This document shows positions 7,795 to 16,808 of a stretch of 64,000 bases of DNA, one piece after another; position 1 is the first letter of the stretch, and the number at the start of each line of letters is the position of its first letter. Source of the stretch: G963422275 sp963422275 (GTDB lineage: Bacteria > Pseudomonadota > Alphaproteobacteria > Rhodobacterales > Rhodobacteraceae); assembly GCA_963422275.1 (NCBI GenBank), contig OY729418.1, positions 806,001-870,000 on the forward strand, in the 5' to 3' direction. Position numbers and translations under genes: made by a program. The notes under the pieces were generated by a model, which did not search any database, was not told the origin of the DNA, and saw only the letters and a list, made by a program, of their open reading frames with translations.

Positions 7795-8420
7795 TCATGC
7801 ATCGTCCGGAATGGGGGTACAGAGACGTTGCATGAGCTCGATATACCATTTCGAATGATCGCCGGTGTTGTTTGCCATGCCCGGCTTCGTCAGACAGCCC
7901 CGGGGTTTTATGAAACTGTCGATCCGGCGCCTCGGTTCTTCGCTCCACAGCATGTTGAAGGCGGCGAGCTTGGGATAAAATTCGAGGTGGGAGCAGGGCA
8001 GGTGGTCGTGAATCCACCACGCCAATCCGCCCCCTCGTCATGGAGGTCGGCGAACCATGGGATGACAATACAGGCCGCGGCGCCCTTGCGCCCGTCTGCA
8101 TCGAGCCGATCCCAGATATGATAGGCAGAATTGTACTTCACGCTCGCGCCATGGCCGTGATTGTTCCCGAATTCACATACCTTGGCCGACCGGTAGCCAG
8201 AACGAATGGCGATGCGCCCAAATCTGTCCTGCATGGGTTCGAGAAGCTCATTGCAAAGGTACGTGCCAAGTTCGATGGCCAAGTCCGGGTTCTCGGGAAG
8301 GTTCGGAACGCCATAGAAATTGGCAATCTCCGACATCAAGAAATCACGCAGATAAAAGTTCTTGCTGAGCCGAACCCGGCCCAGATCTTCCAGACCTTTC
8401 ATGGAACCAGGTGCGCGCAT
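7795..8420 (-). pseudogene. M15-peptidase-like conserved protein, frameshifted
   Basis: The frame from 8420 (likely start Met at 8402, MKGLEDLGRVRLSKNFYLRDF) reads RFGRIAIRSGYRSAKVCEFGN and ACIVIPWFADLHDEGADWRG. It then loses its frame near 8020. The next frame continues smoothly (LAWWIHDHLPCSHLEFYPKL, then PRGCLTKPGM and GDHSKWYIEL) to 7795. The order of motifs resembles a conserved alphaproteobacterial protein distantly related to D-Ala-D-Ala carboxypeptidases, usually annotated as hypothetical. One frameshift is enough to inactivate it. Confidence 0.55.
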
Positions 8421-8423
8421 ACG

Positions 8424-8908
8424 CTATAGGCCCGCAGCTTTCGTCAAATTCACCCGGAATCGATCTCGACGTCGCTGATATCGGCGGGGGGGGGCGGCGT
8501 GACCAAGCTGCTTTTGAACATGTCGTTCATCGACCTCTGCGTAGGAGGCGAGGCCAGCGCGCAAAGAATGGCCGGAGAACAGTTTGACACGATCGGCATC
8601 GGGAAGATCCGGCCGCAAGCAGGCCTCCAGCATGGTCCGCTTGATCAGCCGTGCGACGTGTTTGTCGGACAGGTGCTCTGACTGGACGCCACCGTTGTCA
8701 AGGGTCACCCGCCGGAAAACCGGACCGCAGTCGATTTTCGCAAGTTCAGCCATTGTTCGACGGCGTGGACAGGGCAGGTTTGCTCAGAGCTCCCACGCGC
8801 AACCTCGGCTTCTTTCCAGCCGGTCTTGGTCTGCTGGATGATCTCAGCTCCGTCTCCAAGGACTGCCGTTCTAGGAACCCGGACCGCATCGCCGGATCGC
8901 AGAAGCAA
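8424..8908 (-). pseudogene. Tyrosine recombinase/integrase, truncated and frameshifted
   Basis: Minus-strand remnant of a site-specific recombinase. The upstream piece (LLLRSGDAVRVPRTAVLGDG, then QTKTGWKE and CPVHAVEQWL) ends in a frameshift near 8750. The downstream piece carries GPVFRRVTLDNGG, the catalytic HSLRAG box and QLGHA. It ends in RRYQRRRDRFRVNLTKAAGL, which contains the active-site Tyr region, altered by a small deletion next to a run of nine G (8486-8494). The N-terminal core-binding domain and first catalytic Arg are missing. It may mark the edge of an old integrated element. Confidence 0.7.
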
Positions 8909-8940
8909 GCCTGTGGGAGGTCTGCAACCCTTGATTCGGA

Positions 8941-9267
8941 TCAGTTCAGGTCGACTTCCAGTTTGTACTTGCCGTCGGCGAGATGCCCGAACAATGATTC
9001 GATGTCCGGATGATCAACCGGCTCGCCCGATTCGTCCACAATCAGATTCTGCTCCGACACGTATGCAACATAGTAGGCTTGGTCATTCTCTGCGAACAGA
9101 TGGTAAAACGGTTGCTCCTTGCGAGGACGGATTTCCTCCGGGATTGCCTGCCACCATTCCTCGGTGTTGGCAAACTCGGGATCGATATCGAAGACCACCC
9201 CCCGAAACGGAAACATTCTGTGTTTCACGATTTGGCCAATGTCGAATTTTGCCTGGGTCCTGCGCAT
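8941..9267 (-). CDS. hspQ: Heat shock protein HspQ
   Basis: A 108-residue HspQ/YccV-type protein, reading TQAKFDIGQIVKHRMFPFRG, then DPEFANTEEWWQAIP, PFYHLFAEN and YVAYVSEQNL, all conserved family stretches. In enterobacteria HspQ binds DNA weakly, promotes DnaA turnover and stimulates the Lon protease. The ATG at 9267 (MRRTQAKF) matches the usual N-terminus better than the upstream ATG at 9291. The gene is intact and stands alone between an integrase remnant and 500 bp of non-coding sequence. It probably belongs to the chromosomal backbone. Confidence 0.9.
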   Translation of the reverse strand: MRRTQAKFDIGQIVKHRMFPFRGVVFDIDPEFANTEEWWQAIPEEIRPRKEQPFYHLFAENDQAYYVAYVSEQNLIVDESGEPVDHPDIESLFGHLADGKYKLEVDLN

Positions 9268-9291
9268 TCTTTCCGTCCTGTTGAAATGCAA

Positions 9292-9786
9292 GCTTCCTCG
9301 CTTTTAATCTATACTGTAGTGACTTGAGATTCAAGACACTTCACAGAGACCGGGGGCACGTCCGTTGCAAGAACTTCACCTAGACAGGCGACTGCACAAC
9401 ACGGTCCAAGCTTCAGTTCGACGTGATTGCAGATGTGCCGAACTGTCCTAAAATCCGCTGTCGCGCAACAGGTAGCAGAAAGCTGTCAGCATCGGAAACG
9501 AGCAGAATCAAGACTCCAACTCCAATTACGCTCAATTCACCAGTTACGGTTGTCGCTTCGACATGAGCTTGCGATGAGATCAGGTCGAACATGCTCAGGA
9601 AACCCGTCTTGGCAAAACTTCGGCAAACGTTCGCATTCACCCCTTTACATTGCGTGGCCGACGAGTTGTGCAACCGCATACTTGTCGTCGGCAGCGCAAT
9701 AATTCGTGAGCGATCCGTTTATTTCTGGAATTGTGTATTGAGCTTGCTAACTATGCAACCAAGTTGCTTATAAATGGGAGAGCACC
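9292..9786. other. Intergenic stretch, no gene recognised
   Basis: About 500 bp between hspQ and the first response regulator. Overlapping short open frames occur on both strands at 9413-9702, but their translations are low in conserved features and resemble nothing known to me. The last 60 bp (AT-rich, with ATTGTGTATTGAGC and CTTATAAATGGGAG) probably contain the promoter and ribosome-binding site of the next gene. Confidence 0.4.
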
Positions 9787-10533
9787 ATGCAGGACGCGTT
9801 TCCGAGGTTCAAGTGCAAGGTGAAGCTGCTGTTGGTGGACGACAAAAAGTGGGTTCGCGAGACTTATTCCGGTGCCATAATGCGGCTGCAGAATTTTGAA
9901 AATTTCGAAATTACAGAAATCCTGGAGGCAAAGGACTCTGACGAGACGCTGGAGACGATCGAAAAGACCCCTCCCGACCTCATCCTGCTCGATAACCAGC
10001 TGAAGCAGGAGAGCAACGCCCCGTCCGCGATGGACGGTGAGCACCTGTGCAAGGCCATTCGAGAGAAAGGGGTGAAGTGTCCAATCATAATCTTCTCGGG
10101 AGCATGGACTTCAAGCGACCATAAGGTCGGTGGATTGGAAGCGGGTGCCATCGACTACCACGAAAAGGACGAGAGCATTCACACGCTGCTCGCGAAGATC
10201 GAGAGGTATTTGGAAGAATACGAGAAATCCGAGGACGTGGTGTACAAAATCGGTCAATGGAGATTCAAACCTTCCGAAAACTGGATAATGCTTCCAGACA
10301 GCCGAAGGTGCAGTTTGACCAGAAAAGAGTCAGGAATTTTGAAGTATCTTTATCGGGCGCGCGGGGCGGCAGTCGAAAAGCGAGTGCTGCTAAACGAGAT
10401 CTGGTCCTACAATGAAAGAGTCGAGACGCATACGCTGGAAACGCACATCTACCGGCTTCGAAAGAAGCTCGACGACGACAAGAACCCAAACTTCATCTTG
10501 ACTGCAACTGGCGGTTATCGCTTAATGATCTAG
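9787..10533 (+). CDS. OmpR/PhoB-type response regulator
   Basis: A 248-residue two-domain response regulator. The receiver domain (about 13-130) has the acid pair in KLLLVDDKKW, the phospho-acceptor Asp in PDLILLDNQL, the switch Ser in PIIIFSGAW and the Lys in YHEKDES. The C-terminal winged helix (about 150-248) ends in the usual THTLETHIYRLRKKLDDD and ILTATGGYRLMI. The start follows GGGAGAGCACC. No histidine kinase gene lies nearby, so it is an orphan in this window. A second regulator follows 264 bp downstream on the same strand. Confidence 0.88.
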   Translation: MQDAFPRFKCKVKLLLVDDKKWVRETYSGAIMRLQNFENFEITEILEAKDSDETLETIEKTPPDLILLDNQLKQESNAPSAMDGEHLCKAIREKGVKCPIIIFSGAWTSSDHKVGGLEAGAIDYHEKDESIHTLLAKIERYLEEYEKSEDVVYKIGQWRFKPSENWIMLPDSRRCSLTRKESGILKYLYRARGAAVEKRVLLNEIWSYNERVETHTLETHIYRLRKKLDDDKNPNFILTATGGYRLMI

Positions 10534-10797
10534 TCTAGACGTCATTGCGGTGTGTTCGCCGAAGCGAAGCGGACAAGCCCCACCGCGCTTGAGTTTAAAG
10601 CGCTTGAGGTCATGACGCACCATCAATCGAATGTAGTGCGCAACGATTCTTCCGGACTGCTGGAAAACCCTTTCCGTCCGGGCATCCAAAGGGCTAGTTT
10701 GCAGGAGCTTTCCAAAGTCTGCCCAATTAGCTAGGGACACCCTGGTCCGATTGCATCCGGGAACCAATTTTTGCTTGAAAGCTGGTAGGACGCCGAC
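10534..10797. other. Intergenic gap between the two response regulators
   Basis: 264 bp with short open frames on both strands and no recognised product. AGGA eight bases before the GTG at 10798 could serve as the ribosome-binding site for the second regulator. Confidence 0.35.
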
Positions 10798-11634
10798 GTG
10801 AACTCGTCCCGCGTCGCTGGCAAGCGAGTTGAAGGATTGATGGAATCGATCGCTTCGAACCTCGGGTGGTATTGTGTTGACTGGACTTCTTATGTTAGTG
10901 ACTTCGCTGTTGGGGATGTCGAAACTTGGCTGGCTAGAGAGAATTTCTTGCTGCAAAAGACCATTCTGGTAATCGGCGGGGACGAATGGCAGCGGGATGC
11001 GATGTCCAGCCTTATCGAACAGAACGGCGAGTTTGCTTCCGCGTCAGTTCCGGATTTGCAATCGGCTAGGCAATTACTTTCCGAGCGCCCGGTGGACTTG
11101 ACTTTACTTGACTTGGACGCTTGCGATCAGGAACCGGATTGGGAGGCCCCGGGCATCTTCCCCAACGGAATGTTGAACATTCCCGTCCTGATGCTGACCT
11201 CCAAGCCTGTCGGCGCAGATCAAGACTTGGCATCAGATAGCACCGCGCAGCGGTTCCTGGAAAAGCCAGTGTCGATTCGGGATCTCTATGCTCGGATGCA
11301 TTCCCTGCTCCAAAGCCACGAACGGGCTGGACACGCAAGTTTTACCGTGGGCAAGTATTCGGTCGATCCGTTCAAAATGGTTGCCGCTTGCCCTGAAGGC
11401 ACACAGGTGCCGCTGACGGAGAAAGAGTTCAAGATGCTTCGGTGCCTGCATCGCGCAGGAGGGAGCATCGTGAGCAAGGACGAGCTAAAGCGGCAGGTGT
11501 TCGGGTATAGTTCCGAGATCGACACCCATACCGCTGCGACTCATGTTAACAAGCTCAGAAACAAGCTTGAAAGGAATCCAAAGCGCCCGCAGTTCATCCT
11601 GACGGAACGTGGTGGATACAGACTGGCAAGCTGA
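10798..11634 (+). CDS. Response regulator-like DNA-binding protein with atypical receiver
   Basis: A 278-residue protein with an N-terminal extension of about 55 residues, a receiver-like domain and an OmpR-type winged helix (PLTEKEFKMLRCLHRAGGSI to ILTERGGYRLAS). In the receiver the Mg-binding acid pair is replaced: ILVIGGDEW stands where ILVVDDDP is usual. The Asp in LTLLDLDA, the Thr in LMLTSKP and the Lys in FLEKPVS remain. It may therefore be regulated without phosphorylation. The start is a GTG preceded by AGGA; a Met 14 codons later is an alternative. Its pairing with the upstream regulator suggests duplication or joint control, and the target genes are unknown. Confidence 0.8.
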   Translation: MNSSRVAGKRVEGLMESIASNLGWYCVDWTSYVSDFAVGDVETWLARENFLLQKTILVIGGDEWQRDAMSSLIEQNGEFASASVPDLQSARQLLSERPVDLTLLDLDACDQEPDWEAPGIFPNGMLNIPVLMLTSKPVGADQDLASDSTAQRFLEKPVSIRDLYARMHSLLQSHERAGHASFTVGKYSVDPFKMVAACPEGTQVPLTEKEFKMLRCLHRAGGSIVSKDELKRQVFGYSSEIDTHTAATHVNKLRNKLERNPKRPQFILTERGGYRLAS

Positions 11635-11725
11635 CGTTGACAATTTCGCATCTGGAAAAATCCGCTTGTCGTGACAACCCGCTGTTCGCCGCTGCTGGAC
11701 AGTGGCCGGTAAGCAAGAAAGCCAG

Positions 11726-12514
11726 ATGACGTTCACGATCGGGACTTGGAACGTGAACTCCGTTCGGGTTCGGCACGAACTCGTTGTCAGGCTGCTCGAA
11801 GAAATGAAGCCTGACATTCTCTGCCTTCAGGAGCTAAAGGCACCCACGGAATTCGTCGATACCGATGGGTTTGTCGAACTTGGGTACAGACATGTGCTGG
11901 TGCGCGGTCAGAAGGCGTTCAACGGCGTTGCAGTGATCTCTAGGCTGCCTCTCACATGCAACGGCAGCATGGATTTTCTCGGCAAAGTGGAATCTCGCCA
12001 CATGTCCGTGCATCTGGAGAGCGGCATTGCAATCGAGAATTTCTACGTTCCGGCAGGCGGATATGTCCCGGATAGGGATACCAATCCCAAATTTGGAGAC
12101 AAACTTGATTTTGTTCGGGAAATGCGAGACTGGTCCCGTCGCGCCCAACCGAAACGCACGGTTCTGGTGGGAGACTTGAACATCGCTCCTCTCGAGAACG
12201 ATGTCTGGTCGCACAAGCAGTTACTCAGCGTGGTCAGCCACACGCCAGAAGAGGTGAACGGATTTTCGGAGCTGCAAGAGGCTGGCGGCTGGGTTGACAT
12301 TACGCGCAAGGACATTCCTGATGGAAAGCTGTACTCGTGGTGGTCGTACCGCTCGCCAAACTGGGACCTGGCAGACAAGGGGCGTCGGCTCGACCACATT
12401 TGGGCAACTCGCGACATTGCTCAAGCAGGACACTCATCATGGATCGCGCGCGATGTCAGAGGCTGGGACCGGCCGTCCGACCACGCGCCGGTATTCGCCA
12501 CGTTCGATTTGTGA
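11726..12514 (+). CDS. xthA: Exodeoxyribonuclease III
   Basis: A 262-residue exonuclease III/AP endonuclease for base excision repair. The signatures are in order: WNVNSVRVR, ILCLQELK (catalytic Glu), VLVGDLNIAP (Asp and Asn), GRRLDHIWAT and the terminal SDHAPVFATF with the catalytic His. Length and motif spacing are normal. The ATG at 11726 (MTFTIGTWNVNS) is the family start; the upstream GTG at 11702 only adds a non-conserved leader. It is followed 71 bp later by the thioredoxin-TPR gene, with which it may be co-transcribed. Confidence 0.95.
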   Translation: MTFTIGTWNVNSVRVRHELVVRLLEEMKPDILCLQELKAPTEFVDTDGFVELGYRHVLVRGQKAFNGVAVISRLPLTCNGSMDFLGKVESRHMSVHLESGIAIENFYVPAGGYVPDRDTNPKFGDKLDFVREMRDWSRRAQPKRTVLVGDLNIAPLENDVWSHKQLLSVVSHTPEEVNGFSELQEAGGWVDITRKDIPDGKLYSWWSYRSPNWDLADKGRRLDHIWATRDIAQAGHSSWIARDVRGWDRPSDHAPVFATFDL

Positions 12515-12585
12515 AGTTCCCTTTTGGGATTCTCGGGTGAACCCGATATAACCAGTCCATCTCCAAGGAAAAAGAAAAGCACACA

Positions 12586-13482
12586 ATGCTCGGACTAAAG
12601 AAAAACCGTTCCGCCGATTCGATCACGACGAGTACCGAGGCAACCTTCATGCAGGATGTCGTGGAAGCAAGTCGGGAGACTCCGGTCATCGCCTACTTCA
12701 GCGCTGCATGGTGCGGACCTTGCAAGAAATTCGGCCCCGACCTTCAAAAGGCCGTCGGAGCGGCAAATGGCGCGGTGAAGCTGGTGAAGATCGACGTCGA
12801 TGCCAGCCAGCGATTGGCCGCCCAAATGGGCGTCAAGTCAATTCCAGCCGTGTTTGCGTTCGTGGACGGCAAGCCGGTCGACGGATTTCTTGGGCAAAAA
12901 ACGCCGAGCGAACTGGCAGCGTTCGTGCGGAAGCTCGCAAAATCGAACGGGTCGGGGAACATAGAGGAAGCGGTTCGGCAGGCTGAGGAGTTTCTGGATC
13001 AGGGCGCGGCAGTCAACGCCGCTCAGGCATTCGCCGCAGTCTTGAGCAAGGCCCCAGACTGCGCAGCCGCGTACGGCGGCTTGGTGAAATCCCACCTCGC
13101 GCTTGGAGAGGCGGAAAGGGCAGACGCGATTCTCAATTCGGTACCTGAAAAAATTGCGTCAGCCAGCGAGATCAAATCGGCCCGAGCCGCAGTCGAGCTA
13201 GTCCACCTGGCAGCGAAGACGGGGTCGGTTTCCGAATTGAGTCGACGGGCCAAAGAAAATCCGAATGACCATCAGGCACGGCTGGACCTGGCAATAGCAC
13301 TCCACGCTTCCGGCAGGGTTGAAGCGGCCATCGACGAACTGCTGGAGTTGTTCCGGCAAGATCGGGAATGGCAAGACCAAGCCGCTAGAACCCAGTTGCT
13401 CAAGATATTCGACACTCTCAAACCCAACGACCCAGTAGCCTTGAAAGGCCGTCGGCACCTTTCCTCAATGATGTTTTCATGA
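12586..13482 (+). CDS. Thioredoxin-domain/TPR protein (CnoX/YbbN-like)
   Basis: A 298-residue protein. Residues about 20-125 form a thioredoxin fold with the redox motif AAWCGPCKKF and the cis-proline in VKSIPAVFAF. The remainder is alpha-helical TPR sequence (EEAVRQAEEFLDQG, then AAQAFAAVLSKAP and ARLDLAIALHASGRVEAAID). This is the architecture of CnoX (YbbN), a holdase that protects proteins from hypochlorous damage and hands them to GroEL or DnaK. The stop overlaps the next start (ATGA), so it is translationally coupled to the LON-domain gene. Confidence 0.9.
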   Translation: MLGLKKNRSADSITTSTEATFMQDVVEASRETPVIAYFSAAWCGPCKKFGPDLQKAVGAANGAVKLVKIDVDASQRLAAQMGVKSIPAVFAFVDGKPVDGFLGQKTPSELAAFVRKLAKSNGSGNIEEAVRQAEEFLDQGAAVNAAQAFAAVLSKAPDCAAAYGGLVKSHLALGEAERADAILNSVPEKIASASEIKSARAAVELVHLAAKTGSVSELSRRAKENPNDHQARLDLAIALHASGRVEAAIDELLELFRQDREWQDQAARTQLLKIFDTLKPNDPVALKGRRHLSSMMFS

Positions 13483-14162
13483 AACGGGCAGTCTTCCCGG
13501 AAGAGATATCAAAGTCACAGATGTTCACTTTGTCTAGCTTGCCGGAAACGATCCCCGTCTTCCCTCTGCCACGCGTCATCCTGCTGCCACGCTTCCGGAT
13601 TCCGCTCAATATCTTCGAGCCGCGCTATCTAGCGATGCTGGACGACGTCCTCAAGAGCCCGGACCGGCTCGTCGGCATCATCCAACCGCTCAGCGAGCGG
13701 GCAGGTGAAACGAAGGTGCAGGCAATTGGTTGCGCAGGAAAGATTGTTGAATTCTCGGAAACGGAGGACAAGCGGTATATCACGTCCCTCAAGGGCGTCA
13801 TCCGCTTCCGCGTCATCGAGATGGTTTCGGGATTTTCACCTTATCTCAAGGGCAAGATGAGCTGGGACGAGTTCGAGAACGACCTCAAGCCGGAAGAATC
13901 GATGAAAGGGTTCGATCGGAGTCGGTTCTTGGAGCTTGTAGGCACGTATTTCAAGACCAAGGGGATGACTGATCAATGGGAGAGGCTGAAATCGACCAAG
14001 AACGAACGGCTTGTCGACCTCCTGTCCATCATCTGCGACTTTGATATCGAGGAGAAGCAGGCGCTGCTCGAAACGCCCACCCTCGACGAACGTCGGGAAA
14101 TTCTCGAAGCGCTGATCAGTATCTCGCTTCATTCCGATGCGAAGAGACGCACTCTCCAGTGA
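13479..14162 (+). CDS. LON substrate-binding-domain protein
   Basis: A 227-residue protein made of the N-terminal domain of Lon protease without ATPase or protease parts (IPVFPLPRVILLPRFRIPLN, then IFEPRYLAMLDDVL and GIIQP). Such stand-alone proteins are widespread in Alphaproteobacteria; their job is not established. Both ends overlap neighbours by 4 bp: ATGA with the thioredoxin-TPR gene, and its stop with the Trm112 start. The ATG at 13479 is chosen for the coupling; a Met 14 codons later is possible. Confidence 0.9.
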   Translation: MKRAVFPEEISKSQMFTLSSLPETIPVFPLPRVILLPRFRIPLNIFEPRYLAMLDDVLKSPDRLVGIIQPLSERAGETKVQAIGCAGKIVEFSETEDKRYITSLKGVIRFRVIEMVSGFSPYLKGKMSWDEFENDLKPEESMKGFDRSRFLELVGTYFKTKGMTDQWERLKSTKNERLVDLLSIICDFDIEEKQALLETPTLDERREILEALISISLHSDAKRRTLQ

Positions 14163-14341
14163 CCGATGGAATCAAGGCCGACGGCCGCGTTCTTGAACTT
14201 CTCGTGTGTCCGGTGACACGCGGCCAGCTCACCTACAATCGTGAGCGGCAAGAACTTGTCTCGCGAACTGCGCATCTCGCGTTCCCCATCCGCAACGGCA
14301 TCCCTGTAATGCTCGTCGAAGAGGCGCGCGAAATCGACTGA
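14159..14341 (+). CDS. Trm112/YcaR family protein
   Basis: A 60-residue protein of the Trm112 (YcaR) family: LELLVCPVTRGQLTYNRE at the start and AFPIRNGIPVMLVEEAR at the end. In eukaryotes Trm112 activates methyltransferases; bacterial members are thought to act likewise but are little studied. Only one Cys of the zinc-ribbon pattern is retained, as in many bacterial members. It closes a tightly packed set with the thioredoxin-TPR and LON-domain genes, an arrangement common in Alphaproteobacteria. Confidence 0.9.
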   Translation: MTDGIKADGRVLELLVCPVTRGQLTYNRERQELVSRTAHLAFPIRNGIPVMLVEEAREID

Positions 14342-14941
14342 ACACGCTGCCCCAACAGAAACCATGCACCCGCAGGCAATTGCAGCAGAGTGACCCTCCA
14401 TTCTGCTCTTCAGCCAGCGGACAGGTTTCATGGATGTTCTGAATCTTAACGACAAGAAGCGTCCCGGAAGAGGTCCTCCTGTTGTATAGTTGGGCTAGGG
14501 AACCTCTGAATACAGCCTGATATGTGGGCGTGGCATTGTGTGTCCGGTGCGCGTCTGCTATCTTGCGTTGCATCCTCTTTTAGGGAAGATCGCGTCATGC
14601 AGCGTCTTCAGCTGCTGAGCCTTGCAAGCCTTGAAAATGACCGCAGGACGCGCCGCGAGATCTTTCCGGGGCGGTGCTTGAGAAGGTTCCGGACGAGACG
14701 ACGATCCCGACTTCCGCCACCGGCTGGAGCGCCGCGGACTGGCGCACCAGCTGTTCGGGATATCAGGGATCACCTGGCCGAGCGCGGGGGGGGGGGGGGG
14801 GTCTGCTGAAGAAGGGCGGCATCGTTGACGCCACCATCATTTCGGTGTCGTCGACCGGGAACGGGAGCAACGCCCGCGACCCGGGGATGCACCGGACCAG
14901 GAAGGGGAACCAGAGGCATTCCGGGATGAAGCCGCGCATCG

Positions 14942-16808
14942 GAGACTGTTAAAGCATTTCCCCGATCCCGAACGGGGCGGACCTCTGAGCCGATGACGGA
15001 GATGTCGGCGAGCCGGGTTGCCGACGAGCGCGAATGAAGCCGTCCCTGTCCGCCCGCGCCCCGGTTTTCCGCAGCCTGCAAGCGCCATGCTCGCCGGCAA
15101 CCCGGCAGCCGCAAGGCTGACCGCGATGCCGGAGCGACGTTGCCGGGAGGTGCCGTCCCGAAGCGAGTTGACGCTTGTTCCGCCCTGCCTGGACGACGAT
15201 GTGTCCGAACGCAATCCGGTGCGCGCGATCGGTGCGTTCGTCGGCACGCTGGATCTGGAGGCGTTGGGTTTCCGGCACGCGGAAGAACGCTGCGGGGCCG
15301 GCCAGCCGGCCCGTGATCCGGGACTGCTGCCGAAGCTTTGCCTGCATGGCTGTCAACACCGGGTGCGCAGTTCGCGCCGGCTGGAAGCGGAGACGCGACG
15401 GAACCTGGAGGTGATCTGGCGGTGCCGGGGTGCCACGCCGAGCTGCAAGACAATCGCGGATTTCCGCAAGAGCAATGCATCTGCGCTGCGGGCAGCCAGC
15501 CGGGAGTTCCTTCTGCCATGTCGGGAGCTGTCGCTTCCGGAGGGCCGCCGGGTGGCTGTCGACGGGACGTTTCCGAAGGCCGATGCGAATGCGGACAGCA
15601 TCCATGCGAAGGCAAGTCCGGCAACGGGTCTGAAGCGTCCGGACCAAGGGATTGCCGAGTGTCGCAGGCCGTTGGATGAGGCGGATGCGGGATCGGAGGA
15701 TGGAGCGGACAGCAGAGAGGATCCGGAACTGGCAGCGAAGATCGGGGCTCTGGCGGAACGGCGCAGGCAGTCTTTGCGGGAAAGCTTGCAGGCAAGCGGG
15801 GAGCGTCGGATATCGGAGGTCGATCCTGATGCGCGGGCGCTGAAGAAGTCCGGCAGGACCGTGGGCGGCTGCAACGGCCGGATCGCGGCGGAGGACCGGT
15901 GCAAGCTGATTGTCGCGGAGGATGTCGTGCAGGACGGCAATGAAGCCGGCCAGCTGGAGCCGATGATGACGAAGGCCGGCGAAACCCTGGGCGCCGAGCG
16001 ATTGACCGGTCTGGCGGGTTCCGGTCGCTTCGGCGGCTTACCGTTGAAGATCCGCGAAGCCAGGGGCCTGGACGCATGCGTCCCGATACCGAGACATCCG
16101 CCCCGAAGCGACAAGGGCGACGTCGCGCGATTTGGCGGAGACGACGATTTCCGTTGCGATGCCCGGAATGACACGCATGCTTGCCCGGCCGGTCAGCGGC
16201 TGACCCGAAGGGGATCGCCCCGCACAAGGGAGGGCAAGCGGCATTTCGGATACAGCTCGGTGGCAGCGGTTTGCCGGGATTGTTCGCTGAGGGACCGATG
16301 CCTGACAAAGTCGCGGCCGAGGCGGCGATTGGACCGCTGGGAGCATGAGGACGCGATCGACCGGCATCGCGGGAAGATGAGCGCCGGCGCACCCTGGATG
16401 CGCCAAAGATCTGCGCTCCTCGGGCATCCTTTCGGCACCGTCAAGCGATGGGCGGGAATGGACCGTTTCCCGATGCGCGGACACGAAAAGTGCCGCGGCG
16501 AGTTCAGCCTGATGACACTGGGGCATGACTTCAAGCGGGTGATGAACGAGTCGGGCGCGGCGGCCTTCAGGGAGCATTGCCTGCAAAAGCGGCAGACCGG
16601 GATGATTGGCGCGCAGCATTGCTCCGGGAGCCGTGTTTTCCCGTCATTCAGCGCGGCTTCAGGCTGGAGATGTCGTGTCGGCTCCTGCGAAGTGGCCCAT
16701 GTGCCAAATGTCCGGCTCCTTGGCGGTGACCGGTCCGATCCGGACACGGACACCGCCGTCAGGAACAATGGAAAATCGTCCGTGAAAAGCTGATGCTTTC
16801 ACAGTCTC
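14942..16808 (+). mobile_element. IS1182-family element inserted in the IS5 remnant
   Basis: An 1867-bp element with 16-bp terminal inverted repeats, GAGACTGTTAAAGCAT (14942-14957) and its complement ATGCTTTCACAGTCTC (16793-16808), differing at one base. The IS5 reading frame runs into it (KPRI) and out of it (VGTDPRR), which fixes the insertion point. It carries one long transposase gene. Confidence 0.8.
15126..16793 (+). CDS. IS1182-family transposase (open, but catalytic residue doubtful)
   Basis: A 555-residue open frame from ATG 15126 (MPERRCREVPSRSE). Family landmarks are LVPPCLDDDVSERNPVRAIG near the start, VAVDGTFPKADAN (first Asp), a long charged middle, a Cys-rich stretch (CRDCSLRDRCLTKS) and MGRF-like DRFPMRGHEKCRGEFSLMTL near the end. 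Where the second catalytic Asp is expected (a LADAGYF-like motif) the sequence reads LAGSGRFGG, so Asp is replaced. The enzyme may therefore be inactive even though the frame is uninterrupted. The extension past the conserved end reaches into the right terminal repeat and may not be native. Confidence 0.75.
   Translation: MPERRCREVPSRSELTLVPPCLDDDVSERNPVRAIGAFVGTLDLEALGFRHAEERCGAGQPARDPGLLPKLCLHGCQHRVRSSRRLEAETRRNLEVIWRCRGATPSCKTIADFRKSNASALRAASREFLLPCRELSLPEGRRVAVDGTFPKADANADSIHAKASPATGLKRPDQGIAECRRPLDEADAGSEDGADSREDPELAAKIGALAERRRQSLRESLQASGERRISEVDPDARALKKSGRTVGGCNGRIAAEDRCKLIVAEDVVQDGNEAGQLEPMMTKAGETLGAERLTGLAGSGRFGGLPLKIREARGLDACVPIPRHPPRSDKGDVARFGGDDDFRCDARNDTHACPAGQRLTRRGSPRTREGKRHFGYSSVAAVCRDCSLRDRCLTKSRPRRRLDRWEHEDAIDRHRGKMSAGAPWMRQRSALLGHPFGTVKRWAGMDRFPMRGHEKCRGEFSLMTLGHDFKRVMNESGAAAFREHCLQKRQTGMIGAQHCSGSRVFPSFSAASGWRCRVGSCEVAHVPNVRLLGGDRSDPDTDTAVRNNGKSSVKS

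Noticed and set aside
14770..16392. 540-residue minus-strand frame
   Set aside because: Antisense to the IS1182 transposase and rich in Pro, Ser and Arg; it also runs over the G16 tract and the element's end.
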